The notes below the pieces were generated by a model, which was given only the letters and a program-made list of their open reading frames with translations, searched no databases and was not told the origin of the DNA. 64,000 bases of DNA from contig NZ_QGKL01000042.1 in NCBI RefSeq assembly GCF_003172895.1, forward strand, positions 434,001 through 498,000, given 5' to 3'. Below are positions 1-8,186 of the stretch, piece by piece. Within the stretch, counting starts at the first letter, position 1. Every line of letters begins with the position of its first letter. This DNA comes from Leucothrix arctica. Its GTDB lineage: Bacteria > Pseudomonadota > Gammaproteobacteria > Thiotrichales > Thiotrichaceae. Made by a program: the position numbers and the translations under genes.

Positions 1-713
1 GTCGGTAGACCTTTAGAGCGTGCAGTGTCAACGTATGGCTTGTGTAACTCATCCATCATAGTGGCACGCATAATACGAATCTGACTCGCAGTACCTGCAG
101 TACCAACAACAATCACTGGTATCCAAATATGCTTAAGTGCGTCGTACAGCTTATCCATACTCCATGGCGCATTTATATACTCTGGTGAAAACAAACCGGA
201 GAAGGGCGAGCCGAACCAGTTTAGCGAGAGGTACATTAGGAGTAGCGCTAACAGGAAGTTAGGAATAGCTAAACCAAGAAAGCCTAAAAAACTCACTACA
301 TAATCAAATAGTGTGTATGGCTTCATCGCCGAAAGGATACCAGTGAAGAATGCTGTTGTTAGTGTGAAGATCAATGTAACAAATGTGATTAAGAAGGTTA
401 AACCTAACTTACCCCAAATTAAGTCACTAACCGGCTTCTGATGCTGGAATGAATAACCGAAGTCACCACTTGGGAAGCCACTTATCCATTTGAAATAGTT
501 AACGGCCATATTGTCACTGATATCAAGCTCTGCCTGAATACTTGCTCTTAGCGCGTCAACGTCAGTAATTGAACCATCAATGATTAGTCGTTCAGAGATA
601 TAGGCATCAACAAAGTCACCAGGCGGAAGCTGGATAAGAATGAATGAGATAATGGATATTATTATGAGCGTCGGTATAGATATCAGACAGCGTCGTAAGA
701 TGTAGAGCAGCAC
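1..713 (-). CDS. ABC transporter permease, DppB/OppB type (C-terminus beyond window edge)
   Basis: Inner-membrane permease subunit of a peptide/nickel-type (DppB/OppB, PepT family) ABC importer. Reading the minus strand from a GTG at 713 gives an open frame running off the left edge (237 codons seen). It starts with a hydrophobic segment (residues about 5-27) followed by the PPGDF motif typical of this family. Further membrane segments follow at roughly residues 105-130, 140-165 and 200-220. The last visible residues, YVDTARSKGLP, are the EAA-type loop that contacts the ATPase. An AAGGAG ribosome site lies 5 nt upstream of the GTG, which supports this start. The partner permease and ATPases should lie to the left of the window. 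The substrate cannot be told from the sequence. Confidence 0.9.
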   Translation of the reverse strand, partial: MLLYILRRCLISIPTLIIISIISFILIQLPPGDFVDAYISERLIIDGSITDVDALRASIQAELDISDNMAVNYFKWISGFPSGDFGYSFQHQKPVSDLIWGKLGLTFLITFVTLIFTLTTAFFTGILSAMKPYTLFDYVVSFLGFLGLAIPNFLLALLLMYLSLNWFGSPFSGLFSPEYINAPWSMDKLYDALKHIWIPVIVVGTAGTASQIRIMRATMMDELHKPYVDTARSKGLP

Positions 714-745
714 AACTTCTCCTTAATGATTAATAAAGAGGTGCA

Positions 746-841
746 TTAGTACTCCCAGCCTTGGGGGGTATTCATATCAGGGTCGATATGTGCTTCCTCT
801 TTCCTCCTTGTAAAAACTACCGTTTTTAACGGCTGAACCAT
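746..841 (-). CDS. possible 31-aa ORF upstream of the ABC permease
   Basis: A short frame from ATG 841 to TAA 746 ends 33 nt before the permease start. The predicted peptide is basic in the middle (FTRRKEEAHIDPD) and ends in MNTPQGWEY. The ending looks protein-like because it is acidic/aromatic and stops just before the next gene. However, the ATG has no clear ribosome site, and a strong AAGGAGG lies inside the frame, about 30 nt before an internal ATG (775). It may be a small protein, a leader, or chance. I do not recognise a family. Confidence 0.3.
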   Translation of the reverse strand: MVQPLKTVVFTRRKEEAHIDPDMNTPQGWEY

Positions 842-903
842 TGGTTATTTTAAACCAGCCAGTTCATATGTTTTTTTTGGGCAATTACTCAAATCAAACA
901 AGT

Positions 904-932
904 ACTATAAAAACCACTAACTTGTAATACAA
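904..932 (-). promoter_or_regulatory. candidate sigma70 promoter for the ABC operon
   Basis: On the minus strand TTGTAT and TATAGT are separated by 17 nt. The -10 hexamer matches the consensus at five of six positions; the -35 is weak. It points toward the small frame and the permease. This is a motif match only. Confidence 0.3.
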
Positions 933-1147
933 GATTACTTACTTGATAAGTATATCGGTATATCAATTAACGTAAAAGAAAGCCGATACAAATACAATTG
1001 CCCTATAAAGATGTCTTGTTTTAGCAGCTATGTCAACTAAACATTGAGAAAAATCAAATTTAAAATCAACACATAAGTCGCTAATCCGCTAAATAGATTT
1101 CTTCGATGTTGTAATACTAATTTCAGTAACTATCCTTCACATAACCT

Positions 1148-1189
1148 TTTTAAACGTGGAATATGCTAATTAACATTCCACGTTTAAAA
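1148..1189. repeat. perfect 15-bp inverted repeat with 12-nt loop
   Basis: The arms 1148-1162 and 1175-1189 (TTTTAAACGTGGAAT and its complement) pair perfectly around a 12-nt spacer. The stem is AT-rich and lacks a run of T beyond the arm, so it is a poor fit to a classic terminator. It could be a regulator binding palindrome, a bidirectional terminator or a mobile repeat remnant. Confidence 0.6.
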
Positions 1190-1398
1190 GCCTTTATGGG
1201 TGAATTTTAAACACCTACTGAGAGTGTAATGCTAACTATTTGTAAGTCAACTTATAATTATGAATACCCAGCGTCATACTTGAGTATTTGATAGGATGTA
1301 TTATTTATCTGTAGGCTTCTGATGAGAACTTTGATGCAAAATATTATTCAGGCTAATAAAATCAACCTCAGAACTCCTATTCACTAAGACACATATTT

Positions 1399-1773
1399 AT
1401 GACCTGCTACTGCCAATCCAATAAGTCTTTTTTTGACTGCTGCGAGCCTTACCTCCGTGGAGAAGCAGCACCGACTGCCGAAGCCCTCATGCGCTCTCGC
1501 TACAGTGCTTATGTGCTAGACAAAGGAAATTACCTTTATAAAAGCTGGAGCCAAAGCACCCGTCCCAGTAAAAAGTCACTAAAGCAGGGCGAACCGATGC
1601 AGTGGCAATCATTAGAAATAATAAATACTGAAGCAGGTGGAGCCCTAGATACTGAAGGTGTTGTTGAATTTAAAGCGAGTTATTTAGTGGATGAAAAAAC
1701 TGAAACGCTTCATGAAGTTAGCCGTTTTATTAAAGAAAATAACCGTTGGGTTTATTTAGATGGTAATTATTAA
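1399..1773 (+). CDS. YchJ-family protein with N-terminal SEC-C zinc motif
   Basis: This 124-aa protein has the YchJ (UPF0225) layout. An N-terminal SEC-C type metal motif (CYCQSNKSFFDCC, residues 3-15) is followed by the YchJ middle domain, starting around ALMRSRYSAYV (residues 29-39), an NTF2-like fold in known structures. The length is a little below E. coli YchJ (152 aa), which carries a second SEC-C motif at its C-terminus. That motif is absent here, since the protein stops at YLDGNY. Function is unknown in this family beyond metal binding. It stands alone between two intergenic regions. Confidence 0.85.
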   Translation: MTCYCQSNKSFFDCCEPYLRGEAAPTAEALMRSRYSAYVLDKGNYLYKSWSQSTRPSKKSLKQGEPMQWQSLEIINTEAGGALDTEGVVEFKASYLVDEKTETLHEVSRFIKENNRWVYLDGNY

Positions 1774-1783
1774 GTTTTGGGGG

Positions 1784-1813
1784 TTGACCAAAAACATCGC
1801 TTTGAATTATTGT
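1784..1813 (+). promoter_or_regulatory. candidate promoter of the ilvBN leader transcript
   Basis: TTGACC (1784-1789) and TATTGT (1808-1813) are 18 nt apart and would start transcription near 1820, about 28 nt before the leader peptide start. The -35 matches five of six positions and the -10 four of six. The placement fits an attenuated amino-acid operon, but this is a motif-only call. Confidence 0.45.
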
Positions 1814-1847
1814 AGCCAAACTGAATAATAAATCGCACTGACAACTA

Positions 1848-1952
1848 ATGACTAATCTTCGCCACACAAACCTAGTAACGAACTCAACACTGCTTGTCGC
1901 TGTGCTGATCGTCGTGGTGCCTGTCGTCGTAGATTACGAGAAAATGTCGTAG
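1848..1952 (+). CDS. ivbL: IvbL-type leader peptide of the ilvBN operon
   Basis: A 34-codon frame ends just before the antiterminator hairpin. Its middle reads LLVAVLIVVVPVVV, and in total it holds nine Val, five Leu and one Ile codons. This is the composition expected of a branched-chain attenuator leader; E. coli IvbL, which controls ilvBN, is likewise Val/Leu-rich. The stop codon (1950-1952) abuts the hairpin region. A ribosome that finishes translation would therefore cover the antiterminator 5' arm at 1954-1964. The start has only a weak ribosome site, so the exact start codon is less sure than the frame. Confidence 0.85.
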   Translation: MTNLRHTNLVTNSTLLVAVLIVVVPVVVDYEKMS

Positions 1953-1953
1953 C

Positions 1954-2012
1954 GGTTTATTAGAGAAACAAATTCTAAAAACCCTTCGGCGAAAGCTAAA
2001 GGGTTTTTTTTT
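1954..2012 (+). promoter_or_regulatory. ilvBN transcription attenuator (antiterminator and terminator)
   Basis: Two mutually exclusive hairpins can be read. The terminator pairs 1977-1986 with 1999-2008 and runs into nine T residues (2004-2012). The antiterminator pairs GGTTT-A-TTAGA (1954-1964, one bulged A) with 1974-1983 and uses up most of the terminator 5' arm. Ribosomes stalled on the Val/Leu codons upstream would leave 1954-1964 free and permit read-through. Ribosomes reaching the stop would block it and favour termination. Pairings are read directly; the mechanism is the known one for ilv operons. Confidence 0.85.
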
Positions 2013-2040
2013 GCCTATTTAAAAGACTAGAGAGTAAACA

Positions 2041-3747
2041 ATGTCCGATACAGCGAATAGCCCCCAACCTGAGGCACCACAAACGTTTTCTGGTGCTCAA
2101 ATCATCATCAAGTTACTTGAACGCCAAGGAATCACTCAGATCGCGGGTGTCCCAGGTGGCGCAAGTCTTCCGATGTATGATGCCATAGCAGGTAGTTCAA
2201 TCAAGCATATCCTAGCCCGTCACGAGCAAGGTGCAGGCTTTATGATGCAGGGGATGGCGCGTGTCACAGGTGATGCTCAGGTATGTTTCGCTAGCTCAGG
2301 GCCGGGTGCAACTAACTTGATCACAGCGGTTGCTGATGCTCAGTTAGACTCTATTCCGCTAATCGCGATCACGGGTCAAGTACCGCAACACCTTATTGGC
2401 ACTGACGCATTCCAAGAGATTGATACTTTTGGTCTTATGCTTCCGATTACAAAACACAACTGGTTAGTTAAGTCAGCAGAAGAGTTGCTAACAGTGATTC
2501 CAGAAGCGTTCCGCATTGCGCTTTCTGGTCGCCCAGGTCCAGTATCGATTGATGTACCTAAAGATGTTCAGAACGAGATCATCGAAATCAAAGAATGGCC
2601 AGCCATTGGTGTACCGAGTGCAGCACCTAAGTTTGACGAAAAAGAAGTTGAAGCAATGCTGACTCAAATTCGTGCGGCGAAGAAGCCAGTACTCATGATT
2701 GGTGGTGGTATTGTTTACTCTGGCGCATCTGAAAAACTGCGTGAGTTTGCAGAAAAAATGGATATTCCAGCGGTTCAAACGTTTATGGGCTTGGGTGTGT
2801 TGCCCGACGACCATTACTTGTCACTTGGCATGTTAGGAATGCACGGCGCACGTTGTACTAACTACATGTTAGAAGAGTGCGACATGCTGATTGGTTTGGG
2901 TGTACGTTTTGATGACCGTGCTACGGGTAAAATCTCAGCTTTCTGCCCGAACGCTGAAATCATCCATGTTGATATCGACAAGAGTGAAATTGGTAAGCTA
3001 AAGAACCCAACACTGTCTATTCTTGCTGATGTAAACGAAGTGCTTGAAATAGCTAACCGCAACCTTGAAACAATGGAACGTCCTGCTTGGCGTCAACGTG
3101 TTGATGAATTAAAAGCAGCACACCCATTAGTATTAGATGGTCAGGATGATCTATTCCGTCCGTACGGTGCTATCAAAGCCGTTGCAGATATTCTGGATGA
3201 TACAGCGAACATCACGACTGACGTTGGTCAGCACCAAATGTGGGTTGCACAGGCTTATCCATTCAACCGTCCTCGCCAGTGGGTGAGTTCAGGTGGTTTA
3301 GGAACAATGGGCTTTGGTCTACCCGCAGCGATTGGTATGGCGTTGGCGCAACCAGAGCGCAAAAGTATTTGTTTCTCAGGCGATGGTAGCTTGATGATGA
3401 ATATTCAAGAATTTGCGACAGCAGCAGAAGAGGGCTTGGACGTTAAAGTTATCTTACTTAACAACGGACACCTAGGCTTGGTTCGCCAGCAGCAGACGTT
3501 GTTTTACGATGATAACTTGAGTGCCGTTAAGTACCAACAACGCACAAACTTCACCATGGCAGCTGAGTCAATGGGTGTTAAAGGGGTTGATTTAGCAACG
3601 TCAGAGAACCCACTTGAAGACTTAAGAGCAGCGCTACTAGAAACAGGCCCGTGCTTGATCAACATCCCGATTGCAGCAAGTGAAATGGTATACCCGATGG
3701 TTGCTCCAGGTGGCGCAAATGCAGATATGATTGGAGGAGAAGCATAA
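2041..3747 (+). CDS. ilvB: acetolactate synthase I, large catalytic subunit
   Basis: Thiamine-diphosphate enzyme that joins pyruvate with pyruvate or 2-ketobutyrate, the first common step of valine, leucine and isoleucine synthesis. The 568-aa chain has the three usual domains. The N-terminal pyrimidine-binding domain carries the catalytic Glu62 (RHEQGAG). A central FAD-binding region follows. The C-terminal ThDP domain carries GDGS followed about 26 residues later by NN (LLNNGHLG). Length is normal for IlvB/IlvG/IlvI. The small subunit that follows resembles IlvN and the leader resembles IvbL, so I call it ilvB rather than ilvG or ilvI. Start ATG 2041 follows GAGAG closely. Its stop overlaps the ilvN start by one base. 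Confidence 0.95.
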   Translation: MSDTANSPQPEAPQTFSGAQIIIKLLERQGITQIAGVPGGASLPMYDAIAGSSIKHILARHEQGAGFMMQGMARVTGDAQVCFASSGPGATNLITAVADAQLDSIPLIAITGQVPQHLIGTDAFQEIDTFGLMLPITKHNWLVKSAEELLTVIPEAFRIALSGRPGPVSIDVPKDVQNEIIEIKEWPAIGVPSAAPKFDEKEVEAMLTQIRAAKKPVLMIGGGIVYSGASEKLREFAEKMDIPAVQTFMGLGVLPDDHYLSLGMLGMHGARCTNYMLEECDMLIGLGVRFDDRATGKISAFCPNAEIIHVDIDKSEIGKLKNPTLSILADVNEVLEIANRNLETMERPAWRQRVDELKAAHPLVLDGQDDLFRPYGAIKAVADILDDTANITTDVGQHQMWVAQAYPFNRPRQWVSSGGLGTMGFGLPAAIGMALAQPERKSICFSGDGSLMMNIQEFATAAEEGLDVKVILLNNGHLGLVRQQQTLFYDDNLSAVKYQQRTNFTMAAESMGVKGVDLATSENPLEDLRAALLETGPCLINIPIAASEMVYPMVAPGGANADMIGGEA

Positions 3748-4061
3748 TGGCTATTCAAAATATTCGTGAGTGTTCGGTACTACGACTGACTGTCAACAAC
3801 CATCCAGGTGTGATGTCTCAAGTGTGTGGTTTGTTTTCTCGTCGCTCTTATAACCTTGAGGGTGTGATGGTTCGCCCGATTGTAGACACTGACGGTAAGT
3901 TAAGCCGCATGTGGTTACTTCTGGATGAGCCAGACAAAGTTGCACAGATCATGCTGCAAACTGAAAAGCTAGAAGACGTGCTAGATATTGAACGTCACAC
4001 GTTTAACGACAGTGTCTTTGATAAGGCGAGTAGCTTCTTTAGAGAAGAGTCGGACAACTAA
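3747..4061 (+). CDS. ilvN: acetolactate synthase I, regulatory subunit
   Basis: A 104-aa small subunit with a single ACT domain, seen in LTVNNHPGVMSQVCGLFSRR (residues 14-33), the part that binds valine for feedback inhibition. It is close in length to E. coli IlvN (96 aa) and much shorter than IlvH (about 163 aa), and its C-terminus KASSFFREE is IlvN-like. ATG and the ilvB TAA share one base (TAATG), so translation is coupled. A GGAGGAG site lies in the end of ilvB. Confidence 0.93.
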   Translation: MAIQNIRECSVLRLTVNNHPGVMSQVCGLFSRRSYNLEGVMVRPIVDTDGKLSRMWLLLDEPDKVAQIMLQTEKLEDVLDIERHTFNDSVFDKASSFFREESDN

Positions 4062-4066
4062 GCACT

Positions 4067-4927
4067 ATGCAGCAAAGCCCAAATAAGTTTCTATTAATAG
4101 CGATGATCATGCTCGCTATGATTTGTATCCCTTTGGGCGATACCGCTGGAAAACTAATGATGCAAGCTGGCGCTGAACCACACTTTGTGGTTTGGAGCCG
4201 CTTGCTGATTGGTGCTTTGCTTTTACTCCCCATCAGTCGCATAAACACTAGAGAGTTACCGCAAATACTTCACTGGCGTTTGTTATTACGCGCAGGGATA
4301 TTTTTGCTGCCGCTATCGTGTATTTTAATTGCTTTAAAGACTGAAGATATTGCTAACGTCTTTGGCGCTTTTTTCCTTGGCCCTATCGTGGCTTACTTTG
4401 TAGCAGCAGTAGTACTTAAAGAAAAAATAACGTTACTTAGGTCAGCACTATTACTGATCGGTTTTGGTGGCGTATTACTGGTCGTAAAACCAGGCTTTGG
4501 AATGACGACAGGCCTTATGTTTGCTGTTGCGGCAGGAATATTTTACGGACTGTACATGGTCGCAAACCGCTGGGTTGCCAGTTACTACCGACCTAGACTT
4601 ATTCTGATTTCAACATTACTTATTGGTAGCGTGGTGATGGCACCGTTTGGCATAACTAGCATTCCTGAGTTAACGCCTTCGATGCTTGGCCTTATTGTAC
4701 TTAGCGCCGCTGCGTCAGCCTCTGGTAATCTAATGATCATTGAAGCTAGTAGAAGATTACCTGCGAGCATCGTCGCTCCGTTTATTTACACCCAGCTATT
4801 AGCCGCAACCGCCTTTGGTTATTTTGTGTTTGGCACCTTGCCAGACATGATCAGTTTAATCGGTTTATTAGTGATCATCGCGTCAGGTTACTTAGCCTTT
4901 TTCGTTGCCAGTAAAGAGCGTAAGTAA
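4067..4927 (+). CDS. EamA/DMT-family transporter
   Basis: A 286-aa inner-membrane protein with about ten hydrophobic segments arranged as two EamA repeats of five. The start of the first (IPLGDTAGKLMMQAGAEPHF) and the charged VVLKEKITLL at the end of that repeat are typical of the drug/metabolite transporter superfamily. It starts 5 nt after ilvN stops and runs in the same direction, so it is probably cotranscribed under the ilv attenuator. That makes export of an amino acid or related metabolite plausible, but the substrate is an inference. It converges with leuE across about 30 nt. Confidence 0.85.
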   Translation: MQQSPNKFLLIAMIMLAMICIPLGDTAGKLMMQAGAEPHFVVWSRLLIGALLLLPISRINTRELPQILHWRLLLRAGIFLLPLSCILIALKTEDIANVFGAFFLGPIVAYFVAAVVLKEKITLLRSALLLIGFGGVLLVVKPGFGMTTGLMFAVAAGIFYGLYMVANRWVASYYRPRLILISTLLIGSVVMAPFGITSIPELTPSMLGLIVLSAAASASGNLMIIEASRRLPASIVAPFIYTQLLAATAFGYFVFGTLPDMISLIGLLVIIASGYLAFFVASKERK

Positions 4928-4958
4928 CCAGCACAAATAACAGTCGTCAGCAAAAACG

Positions 4959-5627
4959 CTAGCTAGCCATCGTTGCTGTCGCCAACTTCACCGCAAAACC
5001 CATAAATGCCGCACCCGTCGCAGCTGATGTCGCTGCACTCAAACGACGACGTTTTCTAAACGACGCGGCAAGGTAGTTTCCACTATAGATAACGGTCGCC
5101 AAATAAATCGCACTAAAGAACTGCAACGTCACAGCTAACACCAAAAAAGGCACTGTAGGCTGCGCATAACTTGGATCTACAAACTGCACAAAGAACGAAA
5201 TGAAAAACAGGATCGCCTTAGGGTTTAGCAAACTCACAATCAGCGCCTTGCTAAAAGGAGCCCGCTTAGAAATCTCTTTCTGCACTTCATTTTCAAGAGT
5301 TTCTGGAAGCGCATGGCGTAGCTTCCATGACTTGATCGCTGATGAAAACAAACGATAACCAATATAACTAAGGTAAGCCGCCCCCGCATATTGAACGACT
5401 TGGAAAAGCAATGGATAGGTATTAAGCAAGGTCACCGCACCCGCTGCCGTTGCCAACATTAGGATCGAATCCCCAACAAACACCCCACAAGCCGCATACC
5501 AACCCAACCTCACCCCTTTCTGTGCCGAAATAGCCAATACGTACAACGAATTAGGGCCGGGCAGTAACACGATCAAAATCGTGCCTATGACATAAGTCAT
5601 GTAATTTATAACGCCATAGTCTTCCAT
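4959..5627 (-). CDS. leuE: LysE/RhtB-family exporter, LeuE-like
   Basis: A 222-aa membrane exporter with the LysE/RhtB signature near the N-terminus (LLPGPNSLYVL, residues about 21-31). The start MEDYGVINYMTYVIGT and the stretch LLNPKAILFFISFFVQFVD resemble E. coli LeuE (YeaS), which exports leucine and related amino acids. About six hydrophobic segments can be seen. It is convergent with the ilvBN-linked DMT gene, a reasonable position for an overflow valve next to branched-chain synthesis. Closeness to LeuE rather than another RhtB paralogue is judged by eye. Confidence 0.8.
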   Translation of the reverse strand: MEDYGVINYMTYVIGTILIVLLPGPNSLYVLAISAQKGVRLGWYAACGVFVGDSILMLATAAGAVTLLNTYPLLFQVVQYAGAAYLSYIGYRLFSSAIKSWKLRHALPETLENEVQKEISKRAPFSKALIVSLLNPKAILFFISFFVQFVDPSYAQPTVPFLVLAVTLQFFSAIYLATVIYSGNYLAASFRKRRRLSAATSAATGAAFMGFAVKLATATMAS

Positions 5628-5895
5628 TCTGATATCACTCTTAATCTATATAGGCTGACTATCTGACTTTTTAGTGCTTAAATCAATAAAATTGCTTAGT
5701 GGAACCGTATTTAAGTACATTAATTTCTCTTAATTAATCCGCTATTTTCTCTTACAAAAACACACAAATACGGCTCACTAAATAGTTGACTCTACCTACC
5801 AACAAGCCTAAGTTAATTGATAATATCAACTAACTACATTTAAAGTTTTTTATAGTAAAAACCTACACTAAATATGCCCGATTGGAGCAACAATC

Positions 5896-7104
5896 TTGAA
5901 AAAAGTACAACACGTGCTCGGGAAGACTGGAACACTAATTTTCTTAGTCGTCATCAGCGCGTTCCCACCACTGACAACCGACCTATACCTTCCTGCACTA
6001 CCAAAGATGGTAGTAATATTTAATACCAACCAAACAATGGTCAACTTGACGCTCATTGTTTACTTCGTCATTTACGCCTTTGGTTTATTATTTTGGGGAC
6101 CGTTGAGCGACAAATTTGGACGTAAGCCAATCTTGCTGACAGGCACAGTCATCTACACCGCAGCCAGCCTGTTATGTGCCATGGTAAGTAGCGTCGAGTT
6201 TTTGATCGGTGCACGAATCATTCAAGCACTTGGTGGGAGTGCTGTTACCGTCGTCGCCACAGCAATCGTCAAAGACCTTTATAATGGCCGTGAACGCGAG
6301 AAAGTCATGGCAACCATCATGTCACTTGTGATTATCGCGCCTATGGTCGCTCCCATACTGGGTGCTTTTTTACTTAAAATTGCTACTTGGCCCATGATAT
6401 TTGTGGCACTTGCGGTGTTTGGAACGATCTCGATTATATTAGCGCTATGCTACGAAGAGACCTTAGAAACTCGTTATACCGGCTCAGTAATACGTGCTTG
6501 GGGACGCTTAGGCACTGTCGCTAAGAACCCGCACTTCCTCTCTTTATTGATTATCTTCTCCATTACACCCATGGCGTTGATGGCATTCCTAGCGTCAGGC
6601 TCATACATCTATGTTAATGGCTTTGGTTTTACCGAGCAGCAGTTTAGTTACGCCTTTTCATTCAATGCCTTATTTGCTTTCTTTGGGCCTACTATCTATA
6701 TGCAAGTCTCTAAGCGTATACACGTGCAAAGTATTATCACCTTCTTCTATGCCGTATTAATCGTGTGCGGCGTGCTGACTTACACGATTGGTCACTTATC
6801 ACCATGGATATTTGCGCTAGTCGTAGGGCCAGCAACATTAGCGGTAATAGCCACTCGTGTGCCTGGCACTAACTTGATGCTAGATCAGCAGAAAGAGGAT
6901 ACCGGCTCAGCCGTTGCAATCATCCAATTTTCAGGAATGATGTGTGGGGCAATCGGTATGTTCCTGGTGTCACTAAGGCCTGAAGAGCTGATCAAAGACT
7001 TAGCCATTATCCAGTTCGTGGTGGGTGTGATAGCTTCAGTGTTGTGGTTTTACGCTAAGAAGCGTCACTACGTCATCGATAACCTAATCAAGCACGCCAA
7101 ATAG
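5896..7104 (+). CDS. Bcr/CflA-family multidrug efflux MFS transporter
   Basis: A 402-aa major-facilitator protein with 12 hydrophobic segments. The N-terminal TTDLYLPALP and the loop motif GPLSDKFGRKPILL (motif A) are characteristic of the DHA1 Bcr/CflA family, which exports bicyclomycin, chloramphenicol and other compounds by proton antiport. Motif C occurs as the PMVAPILGAFLL region. It is monocistronic, preceded by a 270-bp AT-rich spacer shared with divergent leuE. The real substrate is unknown. Confidence 0.88.
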   Translation: MKKVQHVLGKTGTLIFLVVISAFPPLTTDLYLPALPKMVVIFNTNQTMVNLTLIVYFVIYAFGLLFWGPLSDKFGRKPILLTGTVIYTAASLLCAMVSSVEFLIGARIIQALGGSAVTVVATAIVKDLYNGREREKVMATIMSLVIIAPMVAPILGAFLLKIATWPMIFVALAVFGTISIILALCYEETLETRYTGSVIRAWGRLGTVAKNPHFLSLLIIFSITPMALMAFLASGSYIYVNGFGFTEQQFSYAFSFNALFAFFGPTIYMQVSKRIHVQSIITFFYAVLIVCGVLTYTIGHLSPWIFALVVGPATLAVIATRVPGTNLMLDQQKEDTGSAVAIIQFSGMMCGAIGMFLVSLRPEELIKDLAIIQFVVGVIASVLWFYAKKRHYVIDNLIKHAK

Positions 7105-7230
7105 AATAGGGCTGAAGTGCACCATTAGTCGCTAGCACGGTAGGCTTTTGGTGCTTAACCTTGAAAAACACCTTTACTGACAAGATGTTAAGAGAACTAG
7201 CACAATACTTGTGCGTAATTGGATAGTTCC

Positions 7231-8052
7231 ATGCCTGATGTTTCGTTTTTACTATTAGCTGCCATTATTATCGCGGCAATTGCAGCCTTCGCGATACCTG
7301 CCTATAAGCTCCGCAAAGTAGTCGAAGAGCCATTCCCAGCAGAGTGGAGAGTCATTCTTAAACGTAACTTTCCGGTGTATCGCTTATTGCCCACTGACTT
7401 ACAGCTACAGCTTAAAAAGCTCATCAAGCAGTTTATCTACGAGAAGAGCTTTACCGGTTGTGCGGGACAAGAGATCACTGACGAAGTTAAAGTGACTATT
7501 GCGGCTTCTGCCTGCATCTTACTGCTAAACCGTCATAGCGATACCTATGCAGGTCTTAACTATATTTTTGTCTACCCGACCGCTTTTGTTGCTAAACGGG
7601 AAATCGTAAACTCAGCAGGTTTAGTGATTGAAAAGCCAAAAGGGTTACTCGGCGAGTCATGGAGTAACGGCAAGGTCATCCTATCTTGGGAAGACGTAGT
7701 GCGTGGTAATCGTAACTTTACCGATGGTTCAAATGTTGCCATCCATGAGTTTGCCCACCAGTTAGACCATGAGTCAGGTGCCACTAATGGCGCGCCATTT
7801 ATAGGTGATAGCAAACGCTCTGAAAACTGGGCGGCTGTCTTTAGTAATGAATTTCGTAAGCTTCAACAAGCCGCACAGCGTCGCGATGAAACCGTGATTA
7901 ATTACTATGGTGCGACTGAGCCAGCAGAGTTCTTTGCGGTAGTGACGGAAACGTTTTTTGAAAAACCCCGTGAAATGAGGGCAAATCATCCCGCCTTATT
8001 TGAACAGCTTAAAAGTTACTACCAAGTAGACCCAAGCGACTGGATCGCTTAA
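7231..8052 (+). CDS. mtfA: zinc-dependent peptidase of the MtfA family
   Basis: A 273-aa MtfA-like metallopeptidase. In E. coli MtfA binds the regulator Mlc and so affects ptsG expression. The gluzincin motif HEFAHQLD (His172-Glu-Phe-Ala-His176) is present, with EPAEFFAVVTETFFE downstream, which supplies the third ligand region. Unlike E. coli MtfA there is an N-terminal hydrophobic segment (residues about 6-24), suggesting membrane anchoring. A TTG lies four codons upstream in frame, but ATG 7231 is the more likely start; no strong ribosome site is visible for either. It stands apart from its neighbours. Confidence 0.85.
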   Translation: MPDVSFLLLAAIIIAAIAAFAIPAYKLRKVVEEPFPAEWRVILKRNFPVYRLLPTDLQLQLKKLIKQFIYEKSFTGCAGQEITDEVKVTIAASACILLLNRHSDTYAGLNYIFVYPTAFVAKREIVNSAGLVIEKPKGLLGESWSNGKVILSWEDVVRGNRNFTDGSNVAIHEFAHQLDHESGATNGAPFIGDSKRSENWAAVFSNEFRKLQQAAQRRDETVINYYGATEPAEFFAVVTETFFEKPREMRANHPALFEQLKSYYQVDPSDWIA

Positions 8053-8108
8053 ATATGCGCTAAACAAAGGATGAGTCATAGACTTTAGTCTTAATCGCAT
8101 TAAACAAC

Positions 8109-8153
8109 TTGACGATCAAATACTTTATTATCTAATATGGAGATATCTATATC
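8109..8153 (+). promoter_or_regulatory. candidate promoter and operator of the sulfur cluster
   Basis: TTGACG (8109-8114) and TAATAT (8133-8138) are 18 nt apart. The palindrome GATAT-CT-ATATC at 8142-8153 overlaps the expected transcription start, the usual place for a repressor site. Sulfide-responsive ArsR-type regulators such as BigR act on similar operons elsewhere, but no such regulator gene is in this window. Motif reading only. Confidence 0.4.
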
Positions 8154-8186
8154 AGTAAATGAAATATTCGTTAAGGAAGAAGCAAA

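Larger units (their letters stand above)
842..1398. other. AT-rich non-coding region between divergent genes
   Basis: About 560 bp separate the minus-strand ABC operon from the plus-strand ychJ-like gene. I see no convincing coding frame in it. It contains one candidate promoter for the ABC operon and one long perfect palindrome, both listed separately. The rest is AT-rich, as expected of a double promoter region. Confidence 0.5.
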
